This document shows, one piece after another, positions 1-12,430 of a stretch of 64,000 nucleotides of DNA. The position numbers and the translations under genes are program-made. Under the pieces are notes generated by a model. The model saw only the letters and a program-made list of their open reading frames with translations. It searched no databases and had not been told where the DNA came from. Origin of the DNA: Pyrus communis (taxonomy: Eukaryota; Streptophyta; Magnoliopsida; Rosales; Rosaceae). The stretch covers positions 13,832,121-13,896,120 of the forward strand of contig NC_084817.1 in NCBI RefSeq assembly GCF_963583255.1, written 5' to 3'. How positions within the stretch are numbered: position 1 is the stretch's first letter; each line of letters begins with the position of its first letter.

Positions 1-368
1 CATTTCATGTACTTAAACCCTAGCTCAATCCACAATCACTTCAAAGCCATGCAAAACCTTTCAACACCCTTTAATCATTCCCCTTTAAGTTATGATTTTA
101 TTTCCTAACCCTACATGCATTATTTATTAGCATCTTCACATGCATTCACACCTCTTTAATCCACATGCATTCATCATCATTCACTCTAGTTTTAATTCAC
201 ATGCATTCCATCCTTTAATTCACCCACATGCCCCTTTAAATCATTCAATCACACCATCACACATTCATCCTCCAACATTGCACATGCACTTTGCCTTTCA
301 TCATTGCACAACAATCATAAGAGCCACATGCACTCTTAAACAATCAACAACATATTCTCCCATTCCCC

Positions 369-377
369 CTATAAAAA
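369..377 (+). promoter_or_regulatory. TATA box of LTR promoter
   Basis: CTATAAAAA lies at the end of the CATGCA-rich segment and upstream of the region shared by all LTRs. The same position holds CTATAAATA in several other copies. Transcription (start of R) would be expected about 30 bp downstream. Confidence 0.55.
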
Positions 378-540
378 CCCATGCATTCATTGAGAAATTC
401 ATTCACTCCCCACTCCATCTCTCCATTTCTCACACCACAACTAACACAAACACTTCCCCTTAGAATCCAAAACCGTGAGTCCCCCTTCCACCATTCCTCA
501 TCCATTTCCATAATTCCCCAAACCTCACCTTAGACCTTGT

Positions 541-750
541 GCTACAACAACGAGGAAGATAAGAGGGCCTAAACATTCATACAATTCAAGTTTGAGTTGT
601 TGGAATGTTTAGGTGTTTCTTTGATTTCAAAGTTTAAATTCAATTCTCTTTGTTTTGTACGTATGAGTAATGGAAGAAAAGAGTGCCTAAACGTTCATAC
701 AATTCAAGTTTGAGTTGTTGGAATGTTTAGGTGTTTCTTTGATTTCAAAG
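541..750 (+). repeat. Tandem duplication inside the LTR (about 130 bp unit)
   Basis: A block containing 'gtgcctaaacgttcatac' and 'ttgttggaatgtttaggtg' occurs twice in a row, with the second copy starting near 672. The same doubled block is present in the LTRs near 11140-11345, 26110-26310, 33580-33775, 42430-42605, 44105-44290, 49155-49345 and 59430-59605. The duplication therefore predates the spread of this LTR subtype. Confidence 0.8.
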
Positions 751-1622
751 TTATGAGGAACTAAACCCCCTTTAGCTAGGGGGTAATTCGAAATAAATGT
801 TTATGCTTGCATTTTGATTTGATTACTTCTAATTGCGTTTCATAAGTTGTGAATTCAATTTGTTTAACCGTTTGATTGATAACTTATTTATGTATGTTCC
901 ACCTAATCGTTATGAACTTATATTCACAAGTAGTGGAGGTTGCTTATAAACAATCGCGTTAAATGAATTCTTGGCACGAGTTTCATGCAATCATAGTAAT
1001 GAATGCCTCGTCAACACTTATAATCTTCATAGAGCGTAATGATTCTTGCTTGTATCTCTATTATGCAATCATGTAGGGGACTTGTGGGGAATGTTTTGGG
1101 TTGTCGTATGCAATCATCCAATTCAATAACGTTAGGAAGATTTGAAGGTTAATTTAAGCGGACCTAATTAACCCGGGGTAATGAGTTTCATAATTTATTG
1201 AAATGCAATTGGAAATCTTTTTATTATGCAAGTGTAACATATGTGGAGATGACCCCCTTAGCTAGCATTCATCCATTCTATTTCATCAATTTCATATTTA
1301 CATTCTGTTTTAATTTGTTCATTTAATTTAATTTCGTATAAACTTAAATCCCCCTTTACTTTAATGTCAATTTAGTTAGAAATCATTTTAGTTTGTGTTT
1401 TTAAAAGCATTTTGAGTCTTTGGTTTGTCTTAGTGTTTTAAAGTTTAGTTTTACATTCTTTGAGTCTAGTTTAGTGTTTTATATTACGTTTTTATGTTTT
1501 TGAGTCAAATCCAAGTGATTAACAATCCCTCCTAATCCCCGGTCCAGAACGATCCCTACTTACATCATTACTACAATTGTCAAAAAGAGGGTTTAATTTA
1601 TGCGCGTATAAATCTCGCACCA

Positions 1623-4586
1623 GTGGGTTAAGACGGCGTTGAGCCTCTCTAGTTGGTTTGGCCCCCTCCTCAAGAAATATGTGATGCATGCACGTTGTAG
1701 GGCTTATACCTTTGATATCGGCCAATGTCCATCCTAGGGCAGATTTGAATTCTTTCAAAACGTGGACTAGTTTCTCCTCTTCTTGGGCCGTGAGGGATGA
1801 GGAGATAATGGCAGGTAGGGTCTCATTTTCTCCCAAGAAAATGTACTTCAAATGGCTTGGTAATGGTTTTAGTTCGAGGACGGGTGCCTGAATGATGGAC
1901 GGAAGCAACTTGTTAGTCGAAATAGGAATTGACTCACGATTAGGAAACTTACCATCATGCGTAAGCAACAACTCAAGCGCATCATGCGTAAGCAACAACT
2001 TACCATCATGCGTAAGCAACAACTTACCATCTCCCTAACTTCCTCACTAGGAGGCACGGCATAGTGTGCTCTAGGTGTGCCGTGGGTTAACCTAGGTGTT
2101 ACCTCCCCGTTGTTGCGTTCCATGCCTCTTATAATGGCTTTTTCAAGCGCATCGTCATTCAAATCGTCAAGATATCCCTGCGCCAAAGAATCAATTATAT
2201 CAATAGAGAAACATGAATGGTCCTCACTAGGGTACTTAATAGAATCAGAAAGATTGAAATTAATAACTACCCCATCAAATTCCATGGACAAAGTTACGTT
2301 AAACACGTCAATCTTGGTCCGGGCCGTTTTCATGAATGGCCTTCCAAGGAGGATGGGTAATGAAGTGGCATGATCCGATTCATCCATGTCAAGAACATAG
2401 AAATCCGCCGGGAAGATTAAATGATTAACCTGCACTAAAACATCTTCCAAAACTCCCTTTGGATAGGCGTTAGATCTATCGGCCAATTGTATGATTACAC
2501 CATCATTTTTCAACGCTCCTAAATTCATAGATGCATAAATTGAATATGGCATAACATTTATAGAGGCACCTAAGTCTAGCATGGCAGATTCAAAGCGAAT
2601 ATTACCAATGACACAAGGAATTGTAAAACTACCTGGATCTTTGCATTTTGGGGGTAGTTTTCGTTGCAAGATGGCGGAGACATTTTCACTGACCTTGACA
2701 ACCTCCTTGGTCGAAATCCTCTTCCTAGTGGTGCGCAACTCCTTCAAAAACTTGGCATAGCGTGGAACTTGCTTGATTGCATCCAAAAGGGGTATGTTAA
2801 CTTGAACTTTCCTAAATGTCTCAAGAATGTCTTTTTCAGCTTCCTCCTTCTTCGTTTGCATGAACCTACTAGGAAAAGGAACATTCGAAGAAAAAACATT
2901 AGTAGGAACTGAATTTGACACATTCTTACCTTTATTGGACAGATTGGATGGTTTAGGGTCACTAGAAACTGGCGGCAAAGGGAGTTCCACCCTTGCCGTG
3001 GGTTTGGTTGCTTCCCCCTCTTCAAAGTGCAGTTTTTCATCCTCTTTGTGACCTGTTTTTGATGAAGAACCTGCCCCAACTTCTTTTCCACTTCTCAACA
3101 CTATGGCTTTTACACTTTCGAACCCTCCTTTTGGATTTGGAATGGTAGAACTAGGGAGTTGGCCTTGGTCTCGAAATTTCCCTACAAAATCTGCAATCTG
3201 CCCAATTTGTTTCTCCAAATGATCCACCCTTTTGTCATTGTTTTGCATTGCCTTGGCTTGATTTTCTTGCCCCTGAGACAAGTTAGTTAGTAATTTAAGA
3301 AGTGTATCATTGTCTAAAGTGTTACCTGAACTTGTTTGGGCAGATTGTGGAGGTGCTTGTGTGGGTGCGTATGGCTTGTTGTAGAAGCCCGGAGGTTGTT
3401 GCCTAAAGCCTCCTTGTGATTGGGGTTGTTGTGGCTCCCTCCACTTGAAGTTTGGGTCATCTCTCCAACCGGGATTGTAGGTGTTGGAATATGGATCGTT
3501 CCTTGGTTGATTTTGGCTTTGAAATCCAATTGCATTCGCGGTCTCCCATCCACCATTCTCAATAAGTTGAGGACGCTTGTCAGAAACATGTCCTTGAATA
3601 GAACATACTCCACACACCATTGGTCCTTGGATCCTCATACCTTCGGCCATCTGAGACACAATAGAAGTAAGATTAGCTAATTGAGATTGAATATCGGATG
3701 AAGAACTTACCTCATTCACTTGTGGCCGTGGGTTATCCCTTTGTCCCACGCCTTCGTATTGTTGTGCATTCAATGCACGGGTTGCAATGAGTGTCTTGGC
3801 TGCCATGGGTGTTTTATCTACCAAAGCTCCTCCCGCCGAGGCATCTAACATTTGACGTTCGATTGGTAGAAGGCCTTCATAGAAATATTGAAGGAGCAAC
3901 TCTTCCTTCATTTGATGCTATGGACATGAAGCAACAAGTGATTTAAAACGTTCATAATAAGATGGAAACGACTCACCTTGATTTTGTTGGATGCCACTAA
4001 TTCGTTTCCTCAAGAGAATGATCTTTGCAGTGGGAAAGAATTTCTCTAAGAATGCACGTTTCATACTTTCCCAAGAATTAACAGTTCCGGGGGCCAATTC
4101 ATATAACCAATCTTTGGCCTTGTCCACGAGAGAAAATGGAAAGGCCTTCATCTTCAAAATACTCCCATCCACGTTGATGGGTGTCATACTTGAGCAAACT
4201 ACTTCAAATTCCTTAAGATGTTTGTTAGAATCTTCCATGGATAGCCCATGGAATTTAGGAATATGATGTAATAAACTAGACTTAAGTTCAAATTCATCCG
4301 TCTTACCTTGAGCCGCCGCAGGGTATTGTATGCATAAAGGAACGGCATTGTCTATACTTGAGGCAGAGAGCTCTTTGATGGTTCGATTGTCCATGGCCAT
4401 GGTTTGTACTTCCTCCACAAACTGTGCCGTAGCCTCTCCTTCCTCACCTCCTTCGTCAAACTCAGATGTAGAGCTAGGAGACGGTGGGTTAGGATTTTGT
4501 TGATTCTTTTGCTTCCTCAAGGTCCGCTCAAAATCGTCGTCAAAGTCAAGGATGTGCTTACTAACAGGTTTTGAACTCCTAGTCAT
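1623..4586 (-). pseudogene. Element A gag-protease-RT remnant (broken)
   Basis: This is the polyprotein of an Athila-like retrotransposon, read right to left. The gag start (MTRSS) is at 4586, followed by the plant gag domain (AKDWLYELAPGT, YYERFKSLVASC), a zinc knuckle, a Gln/Pro-rich linker and the retropepsin motif MLDLGASINVMP. The frame ends in the first residues of RT (EAQRRLNP). Lesions seen: an in-frame TAG at 3918-3920 in gag where related copies read CAG; loss of the last zinc-knuckle cysteine (CGVCSIQGHVSDKR, Arg instead of Cys); and a frame switch at the tandem repeat near 1950-2030. The rest of pol is cut off by the LTR at 1-1622. Gag and protease would form and mature the virus-like particle, but this copy cannot do so. 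Confidence 0.88.
1948..2030 (-). repeat. In-gene minisatellite, 24-27 bp unit, about 3 copies
   Basis: 'catcatgcgtaagcaacaac' recurs three times between the protease and RT of element A. On the coding strand it gives repeated L-L-T-H-D-G-K in one frame and S-C-C-L-R-M-M in another. Element E has a single, non-repeated version of this stretch (near 29075-29120). The reading frame of A changes across the repeat. Confidence 0.85.
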
Positions 4587-4596
4587 AAACTAGGGC

Positions 4597-4622
4597 CTAG
4601 AAACAAGAACAAAAATAAGGTC
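4597..4622 (-). promoter_or_regulatory. Candidate 3' splice site upstream of gag (element A)
   Basis: On the minus strand an ACTGAC branch-like motif is followed by a T-rich run ending in TTTCTAG just before the gag ATG at 4586. The equivalent position in elements B, C, E and F has the same layout. No donor site is proven. Confidence 0.35.
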
Positions 4623-4670
4623 AGTAACTAAAATGAAAATATATGAAAAAGAAATAAAAGAAAACAACGA

Positions 4671-4708
4671 GGGATTAGCAAAGTTGCTAATCCCCGGCAA
4701 CGGCGCCA
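4671..4708 (-). other. Primer-binding site (tRNA-Asp) with overlapping hairpin, element A
   Basis: On the minus strand TGGCGCCGTTGCCGGGGA (4691-4708) is complementary to the 18 nt at the 3' end of plant tRNA-Asp, CCA included, so it primes minus-strand DNA synthesis. Overlapping its distal end is the perfect inverted repeat GGGATTAGCAA / TTGCTAATCCC (4671-4694) with 2 nt between the arms. Confidence 0.93.
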
Positions 4709-4713
4709 AAATT

Positions 4714-6822
4714 TGATGCGAAAATTAGTTAAACACACAAATTAACCGTCTTGTTGTCAAATTGTAGTAAGGATGCAAGTAGGGATCGTTCTGGACCGGG
4801 GATTAGGAGGGCTTTCTAAAACCTCTAAACTGACTCAAAAACATAAAAACAAAGTTAAAAACGTTCACAAAAACTCAAATGACTCAAAACAAGTTCAAAA
4901 GACTCAAAACTGCCTAAAAACACTAACTAGGCAGTTTCTGACTCTAAACACAATTTTGGACGAATTTAAGATTATAAGTTGATTCAAAACACTTTAAAAC
5001 ACAAACTAAACAGATTCTAAACACTATAGAACAAGAAAGTAAAGGGGGGTTTTGATTTGACGAAAATTGAAATAACAAAACAAGTTATAAAACTAGGCAG
5101 ATTGTAAAACGAATTTTGGAAACAAGATGATGGATGGATTAGTTAGAGGTCCATTCTCCACACATGACACATTTGTATATGAATCGATTTTCCAATTGCT
5201 TTTCATTAACTATGATGCTCAACACCCCAAATTAATCGTGATGCACTAATTAACCCTCATATTTCCTTATGTCATTGAATTGGATGATGCATGCGACAAT
5301 TCAAATTATTCGCCAACGGTCCTCAACATGAATGCATAGAAGAGATACAATGAGAGATCATTATGCTCTATGAAAATCATAAGTGTTGACGAGGCAATTG
5401 TAACTATGAATGCATGATACTGTTGCCAAAAATTCAATTAACGCGGTTGTGACTAGCAACATTCACTACTCATGTTTATAAACTTGTGACGATTAGGTGA
5501 AACTCGTTTATAAACTAGCATCAAGTTCATGCATGAAAACTAAGTATGCATCCTTAATCAACATACAAGAACAAGTTTTGAATAAAACAGATAATTGAAT
5601 TGCAATCACAACTTAACAAATCACAAATTGGAAGAAATCAATTCATATCTCAAACATGTTCATGGCTTCAAACTTTCCCCTAACTAATTAGGGGTTTAGC
5701 CACTCATGATTACAGCAAACTCAGAAAGTAATAACAAAGTAAACATTGAAAACAAGAACGAAGTACACCTAAGAACGCTCCAATCTGCAAGCATGAAACG
5801 TTCAAGGCCTCATTCCTTTCCTAATTGCTGCGGCACAAGGGTTTTTGGTGAGTTTAGGGGGTTATGGATGATGTAGAATGATGGATTTAGGTTTGGGATG
5901 GATGTAAGGGATGGCAAGGGTTGGTTTTGGGCAGAAAATATGGAGAATGGTGAAGTATCGATGTGTTAGAGGGAGGGGATGATTTTCTGGCGTGAATGGT
6001 GAATGAATGAATAATTTGTGGCTGCAACAAGGAGGTTTATTAATAGGGTTTCAGGAATTAAAACCCTAGGTTATTTAGGTAAACAGAATTTAAGTCAAAA
6101 GCTTTTAGAAATAGGAAAGAACCATCTCCCTTGCACGGCAAGGAAGAGGAAAGGTCAAGGGAGGTGCACGGCAAGGCTTGCATAGGAAATAAGTAAGTGT
6201 TTAATTCCCCAAATCAATTCTAAGAATCAGGAATTAAGTTAAATCCCTTTAGAATAGGTAATTGAAATCAGGAATTAGGGGAAAAGGGCTAAGTCTTGCG
6301 GCAAAGGGAGGAAAAGAAGGGGAAAGTGCAAAACTTGCAGATTTTGAGTGAAAGGGAATGTATAGGTGCGGCTAAGACTTTTAAGAAAGGGATTGTGACC
6401 AAAACTTGCAGATTTTGAGTGAGAAAAGGAAGGTAAGGTGCGGCACAATTTAGGACATGTCTAAGGCTTCTAGAACATGTGATTTAGGCAACCAACATTA
6501 TTTGGAAACTTCAAAAATGGACACCTTCACAAATGGAAACTCCCAATAATGGAAACTGGTTTCCAATTCTTGATTCCTCCTTCTTCCTTCGATTCTAGGC
6601 TCACTTGGTCTTCAATTTCGTCCAACACTTTGGCTCCAAGCATAAGCTATCCATCTTTAGCCCAAAAGTGCTCCAAAAGACTCCAAAATACACTTCTTTG
6701 CTCCTTTAGCCCTTAGAACCTGAAAACATATGAAAATGGCTTAAAAGACTTAAAGAACTAAGAAATAACAACATAAATGCACAAGAACAAGCCAACTAAG
6801 TCGCCTAAATATGCTCCTATCA
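4714..6822 (-). mobile_element. 5' LTR of element A
   Basis: The LTR is 2109 bp with TGATGCG...CCTATCA ends on the plus strand (TGATAGG...CGCATCA in its own sense). It is followed on its gene side by a 5-nt spacer and the PBS. It carries the hairpin CCCCTAACTAATTAGGGG (5677-5694). Its outer flank GAGGT (6823-6827) lies inside another, plus-strand LTR, so A inserted into that LTR; the partner flank is outside the window. Confidence 0.92.
5677..5694. other. LTR hairpin, perfect 7-bp stem
   Basis: CCCCTAA and TTAGGGG flank a 4-nt loop. Every LTR in the window has a C-run/G-run pair at this place, with differing arm sequences. Confidence 0.6.
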
Positions 6823-8054
6823 GAGGTTGCTAGTCACAATCGTGTTAAGTAAATCCTTGGTACGAGTCTCATGCGTTTCATAGTGATGAATGCCTTGTCA
6901 ATGCTTATGATTTTGATAGAACTTAATGACTTTTGACATGTATCTCTATCATGCGTTTCATATAGGGAACTGGAGAAAGATAATTTGGTTTAGATGCGTA
7001 TTCCATCTAATTCAATGAAATAAGGAAAATCTGATGGTTAGTTGTGCGATGCAACTAACTTGGGGCATTGTCATTCATAGTCTAAAGGAATAATAACTGG
7101 AAATTGGTTCATATGCATATGTGTCATGTGTGGAGAAGGACCCTCTAACTAGCTTATCACCCATATTTTTCCCTAATTTCGTCCAAGTTGTTTAGAGTCT
7201 TTATAATCGTCAACACTTATAATTTTCATAGAGCGTAATGATTCTTGCTTGTACCTCTTCTATGCATTCATGTTGAGGACTTGTGGGGAATGTTTTGAAT
7301 TGTCGCATGCATCATCCAATTCAATAACGTTAGGAAGATTTGAAGGTTAATTAGTGCATCACGGTTAACTTGGGGTGTTGAGTATCATAGTTTATTGAAA
7401 TGTAATTGGAAATCATTTTATTATGCAAGTATAACATGTATGGAGATGAACCCCTTAGCTAGGTTCCCATCCATTCAATTCCATCAAATTCATCTTTACA
7501 TTCTGTCTAGTTTATTAACTTGTTTCGTTATTTCAATTCTCGTGAATTTAAAACCCCCCTTTACTTTCTTGTTCTTTAGTGTTTAGACTTTGTTTAGTTT
7601 ATGTTTTAAAGTGTTTTGATTCAATTTATTTTCCAAAATTCGTCCAAATTCACCAAAGTGCTCAAAACTGCCCAGAAAGTGATTTTAAGGCTGTTTTGAG
7701 TGTTTTGGGTGATGTTTGAGTCTTTTAGTTTGTTTTAGTGTTTTAAAGTTTAGTTTTGCATTCTTTGAGTCTAGTATAGTGTTTTATATTGTGTTTTTAC
7801 GTTTGAATCAAACCATAATCTTAAATTCGTCCAACATTGGGTTTAAGGTCAGAAACTGCCTAGTTAGTGTTTTTAGGCAGTTTTGAGTCCTTTGAGTCTT
7901 TGTGAACGTTTTTAACTTTATTTTACGTTTTTGAGTCAGTTTCCAAGTGATTTGCAATCCCTCCTAATCCCCGGTCCAGAACGATCCCTACTTATACTTA
8001 TACTACAATTGACGAAAAGAGGGTTTAATTTGTGTGCGTATAAATCACGCATCA
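6823..8054 (+). mobile_element. Plus-strand LTR pieces with partial internal duplication
   Basis: The 3' half of an LTR is recognisable and ends in CGCATCA at 8054. It is not collinear with intact LTRs. At about 7208 the sequence jumps back to 'cgtcaacacttataattttc', a part already passed near 6895, so about 350 bp of LTR content is present twice. Element A sits at its left edge. It therefore represents either two overlapping LTR fragments joined by unequal recombination or one LTR with an internal duplication. Confidence 0.8.
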
Positions 8055-8497
8055 CACCATCCCATTCAGCCGCAACTCCCATCCCTTTCTCTCATCATTC
8101 AGCCACCATAAACCTAATTCCTTCTCTGCCGCAGCCACCTCTCCATCTCCTCCATCCATACCAGCCACTTCCCATCTTTGCCGCAACCATCCCCACCCTT
8201 CCAGCCACCATACAAACCTCCATACACCTTCCACAACCCTTGCCGCAACCCTTCACCTCCTTAAATCCATTCCCAAACCAGAAAAACATCCAAAAGTCCA
8301 TAAAACCTTCTCTGCCGCAGCAAGAAGAAAGGAGAAAGAGGAGCTTGAAACGTGCAGAAATTCAAAGTGGATTCATTGGGCGTTTTAGGTGTAATCAATC
8401 TTTTGTTCTCTATGTATAATTTCAATTTTGTTTCTCTTTCTGTGAACATGAGAGGCTAAACCCCTAGTTAGCTAGGGGGTGATTCGAAACCATGTTT
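8055..8497 (+). mobile_element. LTR fragment (middle section)
   Basis: The sequence matches the middle of the element E 3' LTR (37510-37935), including the 'tctgccgcagcaagaag' stretch and the hairpin at 8461-8479. It begins abruptly after the U5 end of the preceding LTR, so that LTR inserted here; CACCA at 8055 is the expected target duplication. It ends by fusion to gag coding sequence at 8495-8500. Confidence 0.85.
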
Positions 8498-9122
8498 TTG
8501 AAGAACCACAAGGCATGGCCATGGACAACCGGACACTCAAGGAGCTTTCTGCTTCGGGATTGGATAATGCCGCACCTTTGTGTATCCAATATCCCCCGCC
8601 TGCCCAAGGGAAGACCGAAGAGTTCGAGTTGAAGTCAAGTTTGCTCCACCATATTCCAAAGTACCATGGGTTGTCCATGGAGGATCCGAACTAGCATCTG
8701 AAGGAATTCGAGGTGGTGTGTTCAAGCATGATTCCTGTCAACGTCGATGGAAGTATATTGAAGATGAAGGCTTTTCCATTCTCTTTAATGGACAAAGCCA
8801 AGGATTGGTTGTATGAATTAGCTCCCGGAACCATCACATCATGGGAGAGTATGAAGAGGGCATTTCTGGAGAAGTTTTTCCCAACTTCTCGAATCATCCT
8901 TTTATGTAAAAGGATAAGTGGAATTCAGCAAGAAGAAGGTGAGTCTTTTCCTACATATTATGAACGTTTTAAATCACTTGTTGCTTCTTGTCCACATCAT
9001 TAGATGAAGGAGGAGTTACTTCTACAATACTTCTACGAGGGGCTCCTACCAATTGAACTTCAAATGCTCGATGCCTCGGCGGGTGGAGCATTGGTGGACA
9101 AGACACCCATGGCTGCCAAGGT
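8498..9122 (+). pseudogene. gag fragment fused to an LTR fragment
   Basis: The frame encodes the N-terminal part of Gag from EEPQGMAMDNRTLKEL through the gag domain to ASAGGALVDKTPMAAK, so the first 70 or so codons are missing. An in-frame TAG at 8692-8694 replaces the AAC codon after the DPN position, and another stop at 9001-9003 lies after CPHH. The LTR at 9123 interrupts it. Its left border is an illegitimate LTR-gag joint. Confidence 0.87.
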
Positions 9123-9424
9123 TGATAGGAGCATATTTATGCTACTTAGTTATGTTGTTTCCTTGCATTTAGTGAGTTAATTACTATTTATTTCAGTCTT
9201 TTAAGTTATTTTCGTATGTTTTTAGGTCCTAATGGAAAAAGGAGCAAGAAAGTGCATTTTGAGGCTATTTGGAGCATTTTTGGGCATGGATTGGATAGCT
9301 TAACCATGGAGTAAAGAGGATGGACGAAATTGAAGTCAAGAAGGGCTAGGAAAGGCTACAAATCTGTTGGAAGAAGTCCTAATGCAATGAAGATAAGAAA
9401 GAAGCAAGAAACAAGGAACCTTAT
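9123..9424 (+). mobile_element. Plus-strand LTR, first 302 bp
   Basis: It starts TGATAGGAGC inside gag and is interrupted at 9425 by a minus-strand solo LTR. It resumes at 12959 after the CTTAT target duplication. Confidence 0.9.
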
Positions 9425-11536
9425 TGATGCGTGAATTATACGCGCACAAATTAAACGATCTTTTTGTCAATTGTAGTATATGTATAAGTAGGAATCGTTC
9501 TGGACCGGGGATTAGGAGGGATTGTTAATCACTTGGAAACTGACTCAAAAACGTAGAAACGCAATATAAAACACTAAACTAGACTCAAAGAATGTAAAAC
9601 TAAACTTTAAAACTCTAAAACAAACCAAAAGACTCAAACATCACCCAAAACACTCAAAACTGCCTTAAAAACACTTTCTGGGCAGTTTTGAGCACTTTGG
9701 TGAATTTGGACGAAATTGGGAAATAAATTGATTCAAAACACTTTAAAACATAAACTAAAATGATTTCTAACTAATCTAACACTTTAAAAGAAATGGGGGA
9801 AAGGTTTTGACGAATTTAAAATTAAAACAGAAACTTAGAATTAAAACAGATTCTAAAAACGAAATGGATGAAATAAAATGATGAGAAACTAGTTAGAGGG
9901 TTCCCTATCCACATATGAACATAAGCATATAATTTGACTCCCAGTTATGACTTCAACAAACGATGAATGACAATGCTCCAAGTTAATTAGGTACGCTTAA
10001 ATTAACCTTCAGATTTCCCTAGATTCATTGGATTGAATGGGATACGCATTACAACCAAATTATTCCTAATCAAAGTTCCTAACATGGAATACGCATGATA
10101 GAGACATTCAACAAAGATCATTAAGTTCAACGGAAATCATAAACATCGACTAGGCATTCATAACGATGGAATACGCATGTTAATCCAGCCTAGGGTTTAC
10201 TAAACACAATCGTGACTAGCGATTTTTACTACTCATGAATATAAGTTCATAACAATTAGGTGAAATTCCCTTATATCCTAGCATCAAGTTTAGGCATGCA
10301 AATTAAGTGTCGACCCTCAACCCACATACATAAACAAGTTCTTAATCAAAACAGAAAAGTAACCCACATCTAAAGTTCATGAATTCATAACTGGAGTAAA
10401 TCAAATCATAACCAACATATGTCCATGGCTTCAAATTCGCCTCTAACTAAAAAGAAATTAGTTCCACATGTTTAACATAATTGAACAACAAGTTAAATTA
10501 AACATGAAAACAGAAACAAGAAAAGAAAGAACAAATTGATGGAATTGAAAGGATGGAAAGTTAGCTACGGGGTTCATCTCCACACATGTTACACTTGCAT
10601 AATAAAGAGATTTCCAATTGCATTTCAATAAATTATTAAACTCATCACCCCGGGTCAATTAGGTCCGCTTAAATTAACCGTCAAGTTTTCCTTAAGTTAA
10701 TGAATTGGATGGGTTAGCGCAACGCAATTCACAACATTCTCCAAAAGTCCTTTACGTGAACAGCACAATAAAGATACAATCAAAGATCATTAAGCATTAT
10801 GAAAACTATGAGTGTTGACGAGGCATTCGTTACTATGATGAGCATGAAACTCGTGCCAAGAATTCATTTAACGCGATTGTTTATAAGCAACCTCCACTAC
10901 TTGTGAATATAAGTTCATAACGATTAGGTGAAACTTACTTATATTCTAGCCTCATATTCATGCATGAAAATTAAGCGCGCATTCTTAATAAACATACATA
11001 AATAAGTTATCAATCAAACGGTTAAACAAATTGAATCAACAACTTATGAAACGCAATTAGAAGTAATCAAATCAAAATGCAAGCATAAACATTTATTTCA
11101 AATCCCCCCTAGCCAAGGGGGGTTTAGTACCTCATACGTACAAAATAAAGAGAATCAAAGAAACACCTAAACATTCCAACAACTCAAACTTGAATTGTAT
11201 GAACGTTTAGGCACTCTTCTCTTCCATTCCTCATTCGTACAAAACAAAGAGTATTGAATTTAAACATTGAAATCAAAGAAGCACCTAAACATTCCAACAA
11301 CTCAAACTTGAATTGTATGAACGTTTAGGCACTCTTCTCTTCCTCTTTGTTGTAGCACAAGGTCTAAGGATAGTTTGATGGTGTGAATGGTTTGGGGAGT
11401 GGTGGATGAATGGAAGAGGAGTGGTGGAAATGGAAGGATGGTGTTTGGATTGTAAGGGAGGCTCACGGCACAAAGGGAAGTGTTTGGTGTCTACATTTCT
11501 GCAATGGATCAGTGAATATGAGAATGAATGAATGAG

Positions 11537-11545
11537 TATTTATAG
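11537..11545 (-). promoter_or_regulatory. TATA box of LTR promoter
   Basis: CTATAAATA on the minus strand, directly downstream of the CATGCA-rich segment in transcription sense. Confidence 0.55.
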
Positions 11546-11639
11546 GTGAAATGGGGGGAACATGACAGCTAGGTTGCATGTGCAAATGTTGGAATGGTAT
11601 GGTGAGTGAATGTGCACGGCTGGGTTGTTAATTTTCTGG

Positions 11640-12430
11640 AATTGAATTAAAGGATGCATGTGGCTGCAAGGTGTGGTGAATGATGATGAATGCATGTGAA
11701 TGAAGTGGATTTTCTGATGGAATGTGCACGGCAATGAGTGGTGGATGGGAGTGCATGTGGATTAAAGCTAGGTTGAATTAATATGTGAGTTGGATATGTG
11801 GCTGAAATAAACAAAGAGTGAGGGGAATGATATGCACGGTTTTGGGAGAAAGGTGAATGAATGTGCATGTTTTGCACAGCAAAGGGGAATGGGTGATGTG
11901 TGTTTGAATGATTAAAGTGCATGTGGGTTGTTTTAAAGGATGGAATGCATGTGAATATGCTGGAAATGTAGGGAACTCACGGCATGGCCTTGTTGTTGGT
12001 GAAAATGTGGCTGAATGGTTTAATTAATGGGAGTGTATGTTTGAATGATTAAAGGGACATGTGGGGGTGGAAATGATGAATGAAATGCATGTGAATGACA
12101 GCTAGATATGTTGATGAATGCATGTGACTTGTTTGTGGTGAGTGAATGCATGTGCAAAGCTGGAAATGCAATGGGAACTCACGGCATTGGGTGTTTGGGG
12201 TTGGAAATGCATGTGTTTGCATGTGATTGCTGTTTGTGTGAAGTGTGTGTGAATGCATGTGGATTAAAGAGTGAATGGTGGCTGCAATGATGAAGACATG
12301 TGGCTGAAATGAAAGGTGGAAATGGGAAGGAATGTGCACGGCAATGATGGTGAATATGAATGCATGTGGCTGATTTAAAGAATAGGTATGCATGTGAATT
12401 AAAGGTGTTGTGTTAGGTGATGGGTGCATG
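11640..12430 (-). promoter_or_regulatory. CATGCA (RY/Sph-like) cluster in LTR U3
   Basis: The hexamer CATGCA/TGCATG recurs every few tens of bases in this stretch, just upstream of the TATA box. RY motifs are known binding sites of plant B3-domain seed regulators. Any regulatory role here is inference. Confidence 0.4.

Larger units (their letters stand above)
1..1622 (+). mobile_element. LTR of Athila-like gypsy element, 3' part (left end outside window)
   Basis: The stretch matches the plus-strand LTRs elsewhere in the window. It has a CATGCA-rich segment, a TATA box at 369-377, the duplicated 'gtgcctaaacg' block (541-750), the C-run/G-run hairpin at 765-784 and the U5 end '...CGCACCA' at 1622 (CGCATCA in most copies). 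Minus-strand pol sequence of element A starts immediately after it, so this LTR inserted into A. The 5-bp target duplication should be GTGGG (1623-1627), but its partner lies outside the window. Whether this is a solo LTR or the 3' LTR of a full element cannot be decided here. Confidence 0.88.

Noticed and set aside
140..463. 107-codon plus-strand frame rich in His, Pro and Ser (and similar frames at 11285-12429, 25075-26178, 32669-33483, 42557-43335, 44241-45019 and 49376-50311)
   Set aside because: They are by-products of the CATGCA-rich LTR segment read in one frame. They have no domain, occur in LTR copies with differing frames, and many overlap the TATA box.
1519..1622. C-terminal extension of the element A RT frame into the LTR
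   Set aside because: The frame reads out of pol into an inserted LTR in the opposite orientation; the extension is accidental.
4691..4708. A tRNA 3' end (TCCCCGGCAACGGCGCCA)
   Set aside because: No tRNA body precedes it. It sits next to the LTR and is the primer-binding site of the element; the same holds at 20135, 52080 and, on plus, 22941 and 57046.
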